Position numbers and translations under genes: made by a program. Positions 17,958 through 26,918 of a stretch of DNA of 53,182 bases are shown in pieces (position 1 is the first letter of the stretch; each line of letters opens with the position of its first letter). Source of the DNA: Rhodothermales bacterium. GTDB lineage: Bacteria > Bacteroidota > Rhodothermia > Rhodothermales > JABDKH01. Below the pieces are notes generated by a model. It was given only the letters and a program-made list of their open reading frames with translations. It was not told the origin of the DNA and ran no database searches. Where the stretch lies: positions 1-53,182 of the forward strand of contig JABDKH010000059.1 in the NCBI GenBank assembly GCA_013002345.1, in the 5' to 3' direction.

Positions 17958-19352
17958 TCAGCTGTCGAGCGATGCCGCCAACCCGTTGACCTCCCCCACC
18001 AACCGCTCGCCGAGCTCCTCTGCCTCGTGCGCGCTCGGCGCCTCGGCATAAACCCGCACGATGGGCTCCGTGTTCGACCGCCGCACATGGACCCAGCTGC
18101 TTTCCATATCGATCTTCACGCCATCCGTCGTATCAACCCGTTCTGCTTCGTGCGCAGTCGCCAGTGACGCAAGCAGCACGTCAGGATCGACCGCACCGAT
18201 CGCCGTCTTCTTCTTGGCAATGTGATACACGGGCAACCCCTCCCGCACATCCGTGAGCGAGCAGCGTTCATTGGCAAGATGTTGAAGCAACATCGCAGTC
18301 CCGACGAGAGCATCTCGGCCGTAATGAAGGTCTGGAAGTATCACGCCACCATTCCCCTCACCGCCCAGCACGGCGCCCACCTCCTGCATCTTCCGGACCA
18401 CGTTGATCTCACCCACCGCCGACCGGTACACCTTCTGCCCGTGCCGGGCTGCGACATCCTCGATCGCCCGCGACGATGACAGGTTCGTCGCAAACGGGCC
18501 AGGCCTGAACCGCCACATGAAGTCTGCGGCCACAACCTGCGTCAACTCCTCCGACATGTACCGGCCCCCACCCTCAATCAAAGCAAGCCTGTCGGCATCA
18601 GGATCCACCACTATTCCAAGATCGGCCCCCGAATCTGCGACTGCCCGCATCGTCTCGGTAAGATTGGCCGGCAACGGCTCCGCAGGATGCGCGAATAGCC
18701 CCGTCGGATCGCAGTTGAGGCGAATAATCTGCTCCTCGGCCAGTCCCAGTCGAGCGAGCAGCGCAGGAATCGCAATGCCACCGACGGAATTGATACCGTC
18801 GACCACAACCCGAAATCCGCGCGCTGCGATCGCGCCACGATCTATAAACGGCAGCGCGAGTATCTGATCAATGTGATACTGTAGATAGTCAGACTCTTCG
18901 ATCTTGCCAATGGTCTCAAAACCAACGGTCGGATCGAGTCCGTCGGCAGCCAGTGCGAGCACTCTGGCTCCTTCATCGGGGGAAAGAAATTCTCCTGCTC
19001 CATTGAGCAGCTTCAGCGCATTCCATTCGCCCGGATTGTGCGAGGCTGAAAGTACGATGCCGCCAACAGCACCTTCCTTAATCACGGCCATCTCGACCGT
19101 GGGCGTTGAAGAAAGGCCGGCGTCAATGACATCAATCCCGGCCGCAGACAACGTGCCCGCAACGATCCGAGAACATATGTCACCCGTTGTGCGCGCGTCG
19201 CGTCCAATGACCACCAGAGACCTGCTCCCCTGCTGCTCCCTGCACCACAGTGCATAAGCGGCCGCGTATTCTACGAGTTCGCGCGGGCCCAGTCCTGCAC
19301 CGAACACTCCCCGTATTCCACTAATCGATGCGATCAGGATTCTCTTCGACAT
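17958..19352 (-). CDS. Phosphoglucosamine mutase / phosphomannomutase family protein
   Basis: A 464-residue alpha-D-phosphohexomutase, interconverting hexose 1- and 6-phosphates for cell-wall or glycan precursors. Seen: N-terminal SGIRGVFG, active phosphoserine S104 in LSASHNPGEWN, the Mg loop DPDADRLALIEG, the sugar-specificity loop GEGNGGVILP, and the phosphate-binding RRSNTEPIVRVYAEA. GEGNGG is the form common in archaeal-type GlmM and phosphomannomutases; E. coli GlmM has a different loop, so substrate is uncertain. The start is the ATG at 19352. A TATCTTGG promoter-like element lies 33 bases upstream, divergent from the lipase gene. Confidence 0.9.
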   Translation of the reverse strand: MSKRILIASISGIRGVFGAGLGPRELVEYAAAYALWCREQQGSRSLVVIGRDARTTGDICSRIVAGTLSAAGIDVIDAGLSSTPTVEMAVIKEGAVGGIVLSASHNPGEWNALKLLNGAGEFLSPDEGARVLALAADGLDPTVGFETIGKIEESDYLQYHIDQILALPFIDRGAIAARGFRVVVDGINSVGGIAIPALLARLGLAEEQIIRLNCDPTGLFAHPAEPLPANLTETMRAVADSGADLGIVVDPDADRLALIEGGGRYMSEELTQVVAADFMWRFRPGPFATNLSSSRAIEDVAARHGQKVYRSAVGEINVVRKMQEVGAVLGGEGNGGVILPDLHYGRDALVGTAMLLQHLANERCSLTDVREGLPVYHIAKKKTAIGAVDPDVLLASLATAHEAERVDTTDGVKIDMESSWVHVRRSNTEPIVRVYAEAPSAHEAEELGERLVGEVNGLAASLDS

Positions 19353-19384
19353 TTGTAACCACACTTAATCAATCCAATACCCGC

Positions 19385-19392
19385 CCAAGATA
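19385..19392 (-). promoter_or_regulatory. Candidate -7 element for the mutase gene
   Basis: On the minus strand this reads TATCTTGG, one mismatch from the Bacteroidetes TAnnTTTG element, 33 bases before the start codon. No clear upstream -33 element is visible. Confidence 0.3.
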
Positions 19393-19451
19393 CCGAGGCA
19401 GGTCTACTTTGACACTAGCCTGAATCGTGCGCCAATTCGTCAACACCGCCC

Positions 19452-19459
19452 TATCTTTG
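19452..19459 (+). promoter_or_regulatory. Candidate -7 element for the lipase gene
   Basis: TATCTTTG matches the Bacteroidetes -7 consensus TAnnTTTG exactly and lies about 54 bases before the GTG start of the hydrolase gene. No convincing -33 TTTG is seen. Confidence 0.35.
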
Positions 19460-19512
19460 GCCTGACCAGTGGATCCCGAGATCTTGCCAGTTAACCTCCT
19501 CGACTGCCGCGT

Positions 19513-20340
19513 GTGGAAGACTCATCGAACAGCTTTGTTAACCGGGACGGCATTCGCCTGCGCGAGCGATGCTGGGTGCCTGTCGCACGTCCCCGTGCAG
19601 TGGTAGCGCTACTGCACGGACTTGCCGAGCACACCGGTCGGTATGAGCAGCATGCAAAGCACTTTACTGATCTGAACATCGCGGTGGAGTCGTACGACCA
19701 ACTCGGGCACGGCATGTCGGGAGGGCGGCGCGCCTACATCTCGGCTTACGAGACGCTCGTCCGCGACGCCAGGGATTTCATTGATCGCGTGGTCGACAGA
19801 TATCCGGGCACGCCGGTGTTTCTTCTCGGCCATAGTCTCGGTGGAGCCGTTGCGGCTCTGGCATCCGTCGATTGCCCGCACGAAATACGCGGCTTGATCA
19901 TGAGCAGCCCGGCCATCGCCCTGATGGAACCGCCATGGCTTCAGAAGACAGCCCTGATGCTGTCGCATCTCATACCGCGATTGCCGGTCAAGCCGCTGGA
20001 CCAAACACTTCTAGCAACAGATGGCCGTGTCGCGCTGGCATTTAAGGACGATGCGTTGACTTTCTGCAAGGCGCTTTCTATCGGCACCGCTGCGGAAATC
20101 ATCCGAATCGGACAGGCCGCACTCCACTCCGCTCCGCGTATCTCGCATCCTCTGCTTCTTGTGCACGGCAGAGAGGACCGAATCACTTCTCCTCAGGCGA
20201 GTGGTGAGTTCTTCAGGTCGGCAGCATCTCAGGATAAATCCGTGTCGTTATTCAAGGATATGTATCACGAGACGTTCAACGAACCTGGCGGACAACGCGT
20301 ACTTGCTCTGATGTCAGACTTCGTTCTCGAACACGTCTAG
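19513..20340 (+). CDS. Monoacylglycerol lipase-like alpha/beta hydrolase
   Basis: A 275-residue serine hydrolase of the Hydrolase_4 family (monoacylglycerol lipase/lysophospholipase type). Seen: oxyanion-hole region LLHGLAEHTGRY, YDQLGHGMSGG, nucleophile S108 in GHSLGG, D222 in VHGREDRITSP, and H252 in MYHETFNEPG. Likely role: releases fatty acids from mono-acylated glycerides or lysophospholipids, in the cytoplasm since no signal peptide is present. Start GTG at 19513. It stops 29 bases before the convergent asnS stop codon. Confidence 0.88.
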   Translation: MEDSSNSFVNRDGIRLRERCWVPVARPRAVVALLHGLAEHTGRYEQHAKHFTDLNIAVESYDQLGHGMSGGRRAYISAYETLVRDARDFIDRVVDRYPGTPVFLLGHSLGGAVAALASVDCPHEIRGLIMSSPAIALMEPPWLQKTALMLSHLIPRLPVKPLDQTLLATDGRVALAFKDDALTFCKALSIGTAAEIIRIGQAALHSAPRISHPLLLVHGREDRITSPQASGEFFRSAASQDKSVSLFKDMYHETFNEPGGQRVLALMSDFVLEHV

Positions 20341-20368
20341 CGCAATGTCGTCGCGGCCTGACTTCCGG

Positions 20369-21871
20369 CTACGGGTGCAGCCTGCCGAGCAATCTTGGAA
20401 AAGGAATGGTCTCGCGCACGTGGGTCACGCCGCACAGCCACGATACAGTTCGTTCCAATCCGAGCCCGAACCCCGCGTGCGGTACGGAACCGTACTTGCG
20501 GAGATCGAAATACCAGTCGAAGGCCTCCTCGGGAAGGCCGTGAGCTTCCACCTGTCTGCGAAGGAATGCGAGGTCAGTCGCCCGCTCTCCTCCTCCAATT
20601 ATTTCTCCGAAACCCTCGGGTGCAAGCACGTCCATTCCGAGGGCCAGTTTGTCGTCCTCGGGATCGCGTTTCATATAGAACGCCTTCACCGCTGCCGGAT
20701 ATCGATGGACGATTATCGGCCGGTCGAAATGCCAGGTGATGACGGTTTCATCGCTTCCCCCGAAGTCCCCGCCCCACTCAAATCCCATCGCGGATTCCTT
20801 CCATGACGGAAGATTGCGAAGCGCTTCCTCCAGTTCCTCGACGCGCGCGTTTATCTCGATTTCGCGAGCATCCAGTCGCCGCTTGACCGCCTTCTTGGCC
20901 TGACCGTATGCCTTCTGATTGCTCTCGAGTTCAGCCTTCAGGTCGGCCAACTCCGACTTGTGGGAGGAAATACGGGCGTCTATCATGTCGGCCGATTTCG
21001 CACTCTTGAGAATGTCCACGGCCTCGGTGTAGGTGATTCGCGGAAACGGTGGTGTGCACCGGCGGAGCAAATCAACATCTCGCCCGATAATCTCCAGTTC
21101 GGCCGTGCAACTCTCCAGTACTTCTGCGACGATGTGCACCAGCAGTGCTTCGGCGAGGTCCATGTTCAGATCGAGATCGTAAAATGCCATCTCAGGCTCG
21201 ATCATCCAGAATTCCGTCAGATGCCGACGTGTCTTCGATTTTTCCGCTCGAAACGTCGGCCCAAACGTGTAGATCTTGCCCATGGCCAACGCCATCGCTT
21301 CTCCGTGAAGCTGTCCGCTTTGCGTCAGGTAGGCCTTGTCGCCGAAATAGTCAATCTCGAACAGCGTCGACGTCCCTTCAACGGCGTTTCCGGTGAGGAT
21401 CGGAGCGTCCATCTGCACGAAACCACGATCCTGAAAGAATCCGTGGATGGACATAATTATCCTGTTTCGAACGCGCATGATGGCCCACTGCCTGCGGCTT
21501 CGAAGCCAGAGGTGGCGGTGGTTCATCAGAAACTCCACGCCGTGCGCCTTGGGACTTATCGGGTAGTCGTCCGACCGGCCGATCAACTGCACGCCGGTGA
21601 CCTGGAGTTCATAGCCGCCGACCTGTCTTTCGTCCTCATGCACGGAACCTGTCAACTCAAGCGCCGATTCCTGGGTCGCTTCGGCAGCAACCTGCCACAT
21701 GTCTGCGCTCACCGACTCATTGGATACAACGCACTGCGCAAGCCCGCTACCGTCACGCAGTATCAGGAAGATCAGGCTCTTCGAATCCCGCTTGTTGTGC
21801 ACCCAGCCTTTGAGCGTCACCGTCGATCCAACGTGGGCATGGAGATCGTCGATGCTAACGTAGTCGGACAT
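20369..21871 (-). CDS. asnS: Asparaginyl-tRNA synthetase with coiled-coil insertion
   Basis: A 500-residue class IIb synthetase that charges tRNA-Asn. An OB-fold anticodon-binding domain (about 1-105, [18 protein letters not shown]) precedes the catalytic core: [20 protein letters not shown], motif 2 [20 protein letters not shown], and motif 3 [17 protein letters not shown]. coli AsnRS has 466 residues; here residues about 291-360 ([18 protein letters not shown] through LEEALRNLP) are an added charged coiled coil between the IDILK-like strand and FEWGGDFG. The reading frame is intact across it. Its presence implies direct Asn-tRNA formation rather than only the amidotransferase route. Confidence 0.95.
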   Translation of the reverse strand: MSDYVSIDDLHAHVGSTVTLKGWVHNKRDSKSLIFLILRDGSGLAQCVVSNESVSADMWQVAAEATQESALELTGSVHEDERQVGGYELQVTGVQLIGRSDDYPISPKAHGVEFLMNHRHLWLRSRRQWAIMRVRNRIIMSIHGFFQDRGFVQMDAPILTGNAVEGTSTLFEIDYFGDKAYLTQSGQLHGEAMALAMGKIYTFGPTFRAEKSKTRRHLTEFWMIEPEMAFYDLDLNMDLAEALLVHIVAEVLESCTAELEIIGRDVDLLRRCTPPFPRITYTEAVDILKSAKSADMIDARISSHKSELADLKAELESNQKAYGQAKKAVKRRLDAREIEINARVEELEEALRNLPSWKESAMGFEWGGDFGGSDETVITWHFDRPIIVHRYPAAVKAFYMKRDPEDDKLALGMDVLAPEGFGEIIGGGERATDLAFLRRQVEAHGLPEEAFDWYFDLRKYGSVPHAGFGLGLERTVSWLCGVTHVRETIPFPRLLGRLHP

Positions 21872-21969
21872 GCGGTGAAACCAGATCTTTCGAATGACTG
21901 AGTGCGAGGAAGTTTAACATGGACGGGTGGACCGACGAAGCGGCGCCAGCTGCCCTGTCTGTTCCGGCT

Positions 21970-23430
21970 CTACCTTCTGCGTAGTTCGTCCTGCCAGTTG
22001 GGAAGCGTCGTTCCTCCCGATACGGTCGAGTGTATGATCTCAAACCGACCAAACCCCGACCGATCGGCGAAGACAAACATGGCCTGACCTTCGCCCGGGA
22101 TGTTGTTGTAGTCCCACACCTCGTACGGAACCGTATCGCGCTCATAGAGATGCGGGTCGATGCCACTCGGCAGACCGTGCTGAAGCAGCACGCGTCCCCT
22201 GTCTGTCTTCCAGCCCTCTTCGAAACTGTTCGTGTACCGGTCATCCGCATACTGGACGCGCTGGAAGAACTCCTCTCGGAACGCATTCCCCTGCATACTT
22301 GGATTGGGGTCTCGATTCGCCCAGAACTCCATTAGAAATCGGCGCCTTTCGTCAAGGTCGCGGATTCCCTTGACGCGGCGGCGTTCTCGCTCACTTGCAA
22401 TAGACTGAATGAGTTCTACCTCGCGCTCCACATCAGCCTCCGGGATGGACGCGAACGGACTTGACTCGAAAGCCCCCTCTACGCCAACCGGTTGTTCTCG
22501 AACGACATTCGGATTGAACACAAAGAACTTCCGAGCCTGCTCCACGACCGCCACATTGTCACGGTTAAGCGCCACCATTCGCAAAAAGTACGAGCCGCTT
22601 GGCACCTGGCTGACGTCGAATGAACCCACGATCACGTCCGGCGACCGGGCAGGTCGGGTGATGCGTCGACTGAGTCCGTCCAGAGGATTCGAGAGATTGG
22701 CCTCGGCGATATAACAAAACAGCGTGTAGTCGCTGTCGACACCCGGCAGCGCGTCAATGTTATACGTCTCGGCATAGTAGAACAGCCGTCCCAATCCTTC
22801 GCCGAACAGCTGATTCGCGTTGTGTCGGATCGACAGACCATTCTTGTAGAAGGGACTGGACTTATCGTCCGAGCGCTCGATCTGCGACGCCAGCGTGATA
22901 TCAGAGATCGAAGCGAGATTGTTGTACGAGTATGAGGGAACGACCACGTCGCGACGTACCCGAACCTCCGCCCGATCGAATGCCGCGTCGCCACGAATGA
23001 CGACGTCCATCTCATATTCGCCCGGCGGGATCGCCGTCCTCAACTGATGCAGGAAATGTTGGCCCTGAGCAAGGCCGACCGTATCCTGAACTACGAATGA
23101 GAGGTTCATGGAATCTGACCACACCGGGTCCACGGGTGTACCCTCCAGTCCTTCCTGGGTGCTTCTGAAGACGACAAGGTCGATAGGCAGAACAGCCAGA
23201 TACCCCTGGTCGGTCCTGACGAAGTCGAGTGACGGAGCCTCGAATGCGAGATAGACCTCAAGAAGGGAGCTTGCGTCGTCGTACGCAAAAGAGGCGACAT
23301 CCAGGTCCACCTGGACAGGCAAGTCCTGAGCTTTCGCCACGGACGAAATTGCCACGACCAGCAGCGCGGCATGGGCACAATGTGACAGGAATCGAGCGGA
23401 GAACACGGCCATAATATTGATGTAACTCAT
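21970..23430 (-). CDS. GWxTD domain-containing exported protein
   Basis: A protein of about 486 residues carrying the GWxTD motif in its C-terminal domain (FEEGWKTDRGRVLLQHGLPS, about 60-110 residues before the end). Starts at 23430 or 23412 are both possible and give a signal peptide (FLSHCAHAALLVVAISSVAKAQ). The central part alternates predicted beta-strands (DVASFAYDDASSLLEVYLAF, SGSYFLRMVALNRDNVAVVE), and YADDRYTNSFEEGWKTD resembles GWxTD proteins of Rhodothermota and other FCB bacteria. The family is restricted and has no known function; export to the periplasm or surface is expected. It lies 98 bases upstream of asnS in the same direction. Confidence 0.85.
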   Translation of the reverse strand: MSYINIMAVFSARFLSHCAHAALLVVAISSVAKAQDLPVQVDLDVASFAYDDASSLLEVYLAFEAPSLDFVRTDQGYLAVLPIDLVVFRSTQEGLEGTPVDPVWSDSMNLSFVVQDTVGLAQGQHFLHQLRTAIPPGEYEMDVVIRGDAAFDRAEVRVRRDVVVPSYSYNNLASISDITLASQIERSDDKSSPFYKNGLSIRHNANQLFGEGLGRLFYYAETYNIDALPGVDSDYTLFCYIAEANLSNPLDGLSRRITRPARSPDVIVGSFDVSQVPSGSYFLRMVALNRDNVAVVEQARKFFVFNPNVVREQPVGVEGAFESSPFASIPEADVEREVELIQSIASERERRRVKGIRDLDERRRFLMEFWANRDPNPSMQGNAFREEFFQRVQYADDRYTNSFEEGWKTDRGRVLLQHGLPSGIDPHLYERDTVPYEVWDYNNIPGEGQAMFVFADRSGFGRFEIIHSTVSGGTTLPNWQDELRRR

Positions 23431-23584
23431 ACCGGCACCAGCCAGGTCAAGCGGCACCCGAATGCGTTCTAGTGAGCAGAATTGTCAAACGACGACGTGA
23501 CGGGAGTTTACGCCGAAGGTCGATTGCGGGTTCACGGAATCCGATGCGACGGATATTGAAGCGAAATCACGTCACCATCGGTGT

Positions 23585-24409
23585 TCACGAATCAGGAGGT
23601 TCATTTGACGGATCACGTTCAAATCGAGTCTCGCAATCCTTGATGAAGCGGCCCGAGCGGCCGTCGAACCGCCTCTCCTCGATCAGGAAGTGGTCCGTCT
23701 CCACGGTAACCAGGTTGTAGAAATTGGATCGCCGATGCTCCTTCCTTCCTCTCGAACTCGTTGCCGTTCCCGCGCTTGCAACAACGAGTCGGTGGTCGCC
23801 GGGAATTATTTCGACCGGCTCGATGTGGGAGATGTGGAGATGGCCGCACAGAATCAAGTCGACCCCGGAATCAGCCGCGACGTCCAGCGTATGCTGAGAA
23901 TGTCGTGCAATGTCGTGCCAACCCAGAGCTTCAATCCTGCTGAGATGATGATGGACCACCAGAATATTGAAACTGCTGTCGCGTCGACCCGTGAAGAACT
24001 CTCGCATGCGATCGCGCTGACTACCATCGATACGGCCGCCCTTTATGGTAAGTCCCGTTGCTGAGTTGATACCCAGGACGGCTACACCGTTGGCGACATA
24101 CGACGGCGTTGGATCGTCGGAGATGTACTGGTGGTAACGCTGGAGAGGATCGAGCAATCGGCGAATGGGAAACCACCAGGCGAACACATCGTGGTTGCCT
24201 GGAACGACGAGCACGTCCGCTTCGAGCCGCGAGAGCATGGCTGCTGCGTCTGCGAATTGCTGCGGCCTCGCCCTCTGCGTCAGATCGCCCGATACGGATA
24301 CCAGATCTACGTCGGCACCGTTAATCTCGTGCACAAGTGCATCTACGATCGCTGGCTGGGCAATCTTGCCGAAGTGGATATCCGATATGTGAGCTATCCG
24401 GAGTGACAC
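23585..24409 (-). CDS. Calcineurin-like metallophosphoesterase (CpdA/Icc-like)
   Basis: A 274-residue metallophosphoesterase with every metal-site motif: HISDIHFG, VSGDLTQRARP, VPGNHD, VVHHHLS and CGHLHISH. This set uses two metal ions to hydrolyse phosphodiesters or phosphomonoesters; cAMP phosphodiesterase CpdA is the best-known relative, but cAMP specificity is not provable here. No signal peptide, so cytoplasmic. The start is a GTG at 24409. It is downstream of the pdhABC operon on the same strand, 91 bases after pdhC, but has no obvious link to it. Confidence 0.88.
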   Translation of the reverse strand: MSLRIAHISDIHFGKIAQPAIVDALVHEINGADVDLVSVSGDLTQRARPQQFADAAAMLSRLEADVLVVPGNHDVFAWWFPIRRLLDPLQRYHQYISDDPTPSYVANGVAVLGINSATGLTIKGGRIDGSQRDRMREFFTGRRDSSFNILVVHHHLSRIEALGWHDIARHSQHTLDVAADSGVDLILCGHLHISHIEPVEIIPGDHRLVVASAGTATSSRGRKEHRRSNFYNLVTVETDHFLIEERRFDGRSGRFIKDCETRFERDPSNEPPDS

Positions 24410-24500
24410 GGGTCAGGGGCGACAATTCGTGATCAACGGTCGCAATACTTGGACCACGCGTAGCCTTCTTTGTTGCGCAGTTCCGCCTCCGAAGACGCTT

Positions 24501-25841
24501 CTAAAGCAGCAGATTCAGCGGCTCTTCGAGGTACTTCCGAAGAGTTTCGAGAAAGCGAGAACCGGTCGCGCCATCCACGACGCGGTGATCGCAAGACATG
24601 GTGAGCTTCATGCGCTTGCCCGCCACTACCTGCCCGTCTCGAACGATCGCCTCATCCCGAATCGCACCGATAGCCAGTATGCACGCTTCGGGTGGATTAA
24701 TGATGGCCGTGAACTCCTCGATACCGAACATTCCGAGGTTGCTCGTGGTGAAGGTCGACCCCTCGAACTCTTCGGGCTGAAGCCGTCGATCGCGGGCCTT
24801 CTGGGCCAGCATGCGTGTCTCAGCTCCGATCTCACTGAGACCCTTCCGGTCCGCATGTCGGATGACCGGTGTTATCAGACCTTCGTCAATGGCGACCGCC
24901 ACCGCTACGTGAATTGATTTGTGGTAGCGGATCTCTCCCTGATCCTCCAGATAAGACGCGTTGACCGCCGGATGGCTACGCAATGCGACTGCGCATGCCT
25001 TCGTAATAATGTCATTGAACGAAATCCGCTCCGACCCCTCTTTCTCCGCGATGGCATTGACCCGTGCCCGTGCTGCGACCGCGCGGTCCATGTCAACATC
25101 TATTGTGAGATAGAAATGAGGGGCGGTGAACTTGCTCTGTGCCAATCGCCGTGCGATGGCCTTCCTCATTTGCGAAATTCGAACGGTCTCGCCCGGCTGA
25201 TCCGCATCGCTGAAGGCGGTCGGCTGGTACGGAGCCGGTGTTGGGACGCGAGTGGCAGCAGGCGCAGCGCTCTTCTCGCGCTCGGGCTCACGCACCAGCG
25301 GCGCAGGCGCCTGTGTCTGTGCCGGTACCTGCACTCCCCCCATCGCCAGTTCGATGTCGCGCTTCACAATACGACCCTCGGGACCGCTACCCCTCATGCG
25401 CGTCAAATCAAGTCCGTGCTCCTGAGCCAGCTTCTTTGCCAGCGGCGACGCCTTTACTCTTGAGCCGTCTCCGGCTACCGGAGCGAGGGCCGGCAGGGAG
25501 TCCTGGCCATTGCCCGAGGCGACTCCAACATTCTCGGCAGCCGAGGTGTCTCGCGACGCCGCACCTGCGGAATAACGTTCGAGAAGATCCGATACGTCCT
25601 CTCCTTTGTCTCCGAGAACTGCGATCAACGCGCCGATCGGCACCGCGTCACCCTCGCCGATTACTTTCTTCAACAGCACGCCGTCGTCATAGACCTCCAG
25701 GTCCATCGTCGCCTTGTCGGTTTCGACCTGGGCTATGATATCTCCGGCCGCTACGGCGGCTCCTTCGTCAACGAGCCATGCTACGAGCACACCCTCCTCC
25801 ATGGTGTCGCTCATCTTGGGCATCTCAACAGGAATGGCCAT
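24501..25841 (-). CDS. pdhC: Pyruvate dehydrogenase E2, dihydrolipoamide acetyltransferase
   Basis: The core subunit of pyruvate dehydrogenase, transferring acetyl groups from lipoate to CoA; 446 residues with one lipoyl domain (K43 in ETDKATMD), an Ala/Pro/Ser linker, a peripheral-subunit-binding domain (about 129-167, ASPLAKKLAQEHGLDLT), another Pro/Ala linker, and the acetyltransferase domain ending SCDHRVVDGATG with catalytic H419 and D423. The MPKMSDTMEEG start matches Gram-positive/mitochondrial-type E2 rather than the three-lipoyl E. coli form. Third gene of pdhA-pdhB-pdhC; E3 (lpd) is not in the window. Confidence 0.95.
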   Translation of the reverse strand: MAIPVEMPKMSDTMEEGVLVAWLVDEGAAVAAGDIIAQVETDKATMDLEVYDDGVLLKKVIGEGDAVPIGALIAVLGDKGEDVSDLLERYSAGAASRDTSAAENVGVASGNGQDSLPALAPVAGDGSRVKASPLAKKLAQEHGLDLTRMRGSGPEGRIVKRDIELAMGGVQVPAQTQAPAPLVREPEREKSAAPAATRVPTPAPYQPTAFSDADQPGETVRISQMRKAIARRLAQSKFTAPHFYLTIDVDMDRAVAARARVNAIAEKEGSERISFNDIITKACAVALRSHPAVNASYLEDQGEIRYHKSIHVAVAVAIDEGLITPVIRHADRKGLSEIGAETRMLAQKARDRRLQPEEFEGSTFTTSNLGMFGIEEFTAIINPPEACILAIGAIRDEAIVRDGQVVAGKRMKLTMSCDHRVVDGATGSRFLETLRKYLEEPLNLLL

Positions 25842-25882
25842 TACTTTCGGGGTTGGCTTGAGGTAAGTAGCACAACGGGTGC

Positions 25883-26866
25883 CTAGTCAACGTACATCAC
25901 TTTGCGGCATGCGTCATACGCATCCTGCGCACTCGGCATATAGTACTCCATGAGATTCTTCGCATAAGGCGCGGGAGTATCCTTCGCAGTGATCCGCATG
26001 ATGGGCGCGTCCAGATAGTCGAACGCACGCTCTTGAATCTGATACGTCATCTCCGATGAGATACTCGCAAACGGATTGCTCTCGTCGATGATGACGCATC
26101 GATTTGTCTTTCTAATCGACTCAAGGATCGTGTCGATATCGAGCGGTCGAATGGTTCGAGGGTCAATCACTTCCGCCTCGATACCATCCTCGGCAAGCAT
26201 CTCTGCGGTCTTCATCGCTACCCAGTAGCTCTTACTGTGGCCGACGATCGTCACCGCGTCTCCCTGTCTCGCAATTCGAGCCTTGCCGATCGGAATCAGG
26301 TAGTTCTTTTCCTCGGAGACATCTCCCTTCCATCCGAACATGACTTCGGATTCAAGGAAGATCACCGGATCATCGTCCCGGATTGCTGACTTGAGAAGGC
26401 CTTTCGCATCGTCCGGGTTTGATGGTGCCACGACCTTCAAACCTGGAAACGTTGCGTAGATGGATTCGGTAGATGTGTTGTGCGTAGCGGCCAGCTGGCC
26501 GGCCGCACCGTTGGGCCCACGGAATACAATCGGGACCTTGAATTGACCGCCGGACATGTACCGAATCTTTGCCGCATTGTTGATCAACTGGTCAATGGCG
26601 ACGAACGAGAAGTTCCACGTCATGAACTCGACGATCGGTCGCAGACCATTAAGAGCGGCTCCGATACCCAGACCGGCGAATCCGTTCTCGCTGATGGGGG
26701 TGTCGATGACACGCTTGGCACCGAACTGAGCCAGCATGCCTTCGCTAACCTTGTACGCACCATCGTATTCCGCCACTTCTTCTCCCATCAGGAAGATGGT
26801 GTCGTCACGCTCCATCTCCTCCACCATCGCGGCGCGGAGCGCCTCTCTGAATTGCATTTCAGCCAT
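25883..26866 (-). CDS. pdhB: Pyruvate dehydrogenase E1 beta subunit
   Basis: The beta half of the thiamine-diphosphate-dependent decarboxylase E1; 327 residues. Seen: MQFREALRAAMVEEMERDD, the ThDP-activating glutamate region FLMGEEVAEYDGAYKV, the active-site phenylalanine/histidine region NWSFVAIDQ-like stretch (MTWNFSFVAIDQLINNAAK), and HNTSTESIYATFPGLKVV. A DESNPFASISSEM stretch near residue 260 fits the C-terminal domain. It starts 53 bases after pdhA stops and is 42 bases before the pdhC start, in a tight operon. Confidence 0.95.
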   Translation of the reverse strand: MAEMQFREALRAAMVEEMERDDTIFLMGEEVAEYDGAYKVSEGMLAQFGAKRVIDTPISENGFAGLGIGAALNGLRPIVEFMTWNFSFVAIDQLINNAAKIRYMSGGQFKVPIVFRGPNGAAGQLAATHNTSTESIYATFPGLKVVAPSNPDDAKGLLKSAIRDDDPVIFLESEVMFGWKGDVSEEKNYLIPIGKARIARQGDAVTIVGHSKSYWVAMKTAEMLAEDGIEAEVIDPRTIRPLDIDTILESIRKTNRCVIIDESNPFASISSEMTYQIQERAFDYLDAPIMRITAKDTPAPYAKNLMEYYMPSAQDAYDACRKVMYVD

Positions 26867-26918
26867 ATCGTAAACTCGTGCTCGTCAAATTGAATTCTAC
26901 TCTGGAAGGAGCGGAGTG

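Noticed and set aside
20960-21901. 313-codon plus-strand frame antisense to asnS
   Set aside because: The asnS frame carries all class II motifs; the antisense translation has no protein-like features.
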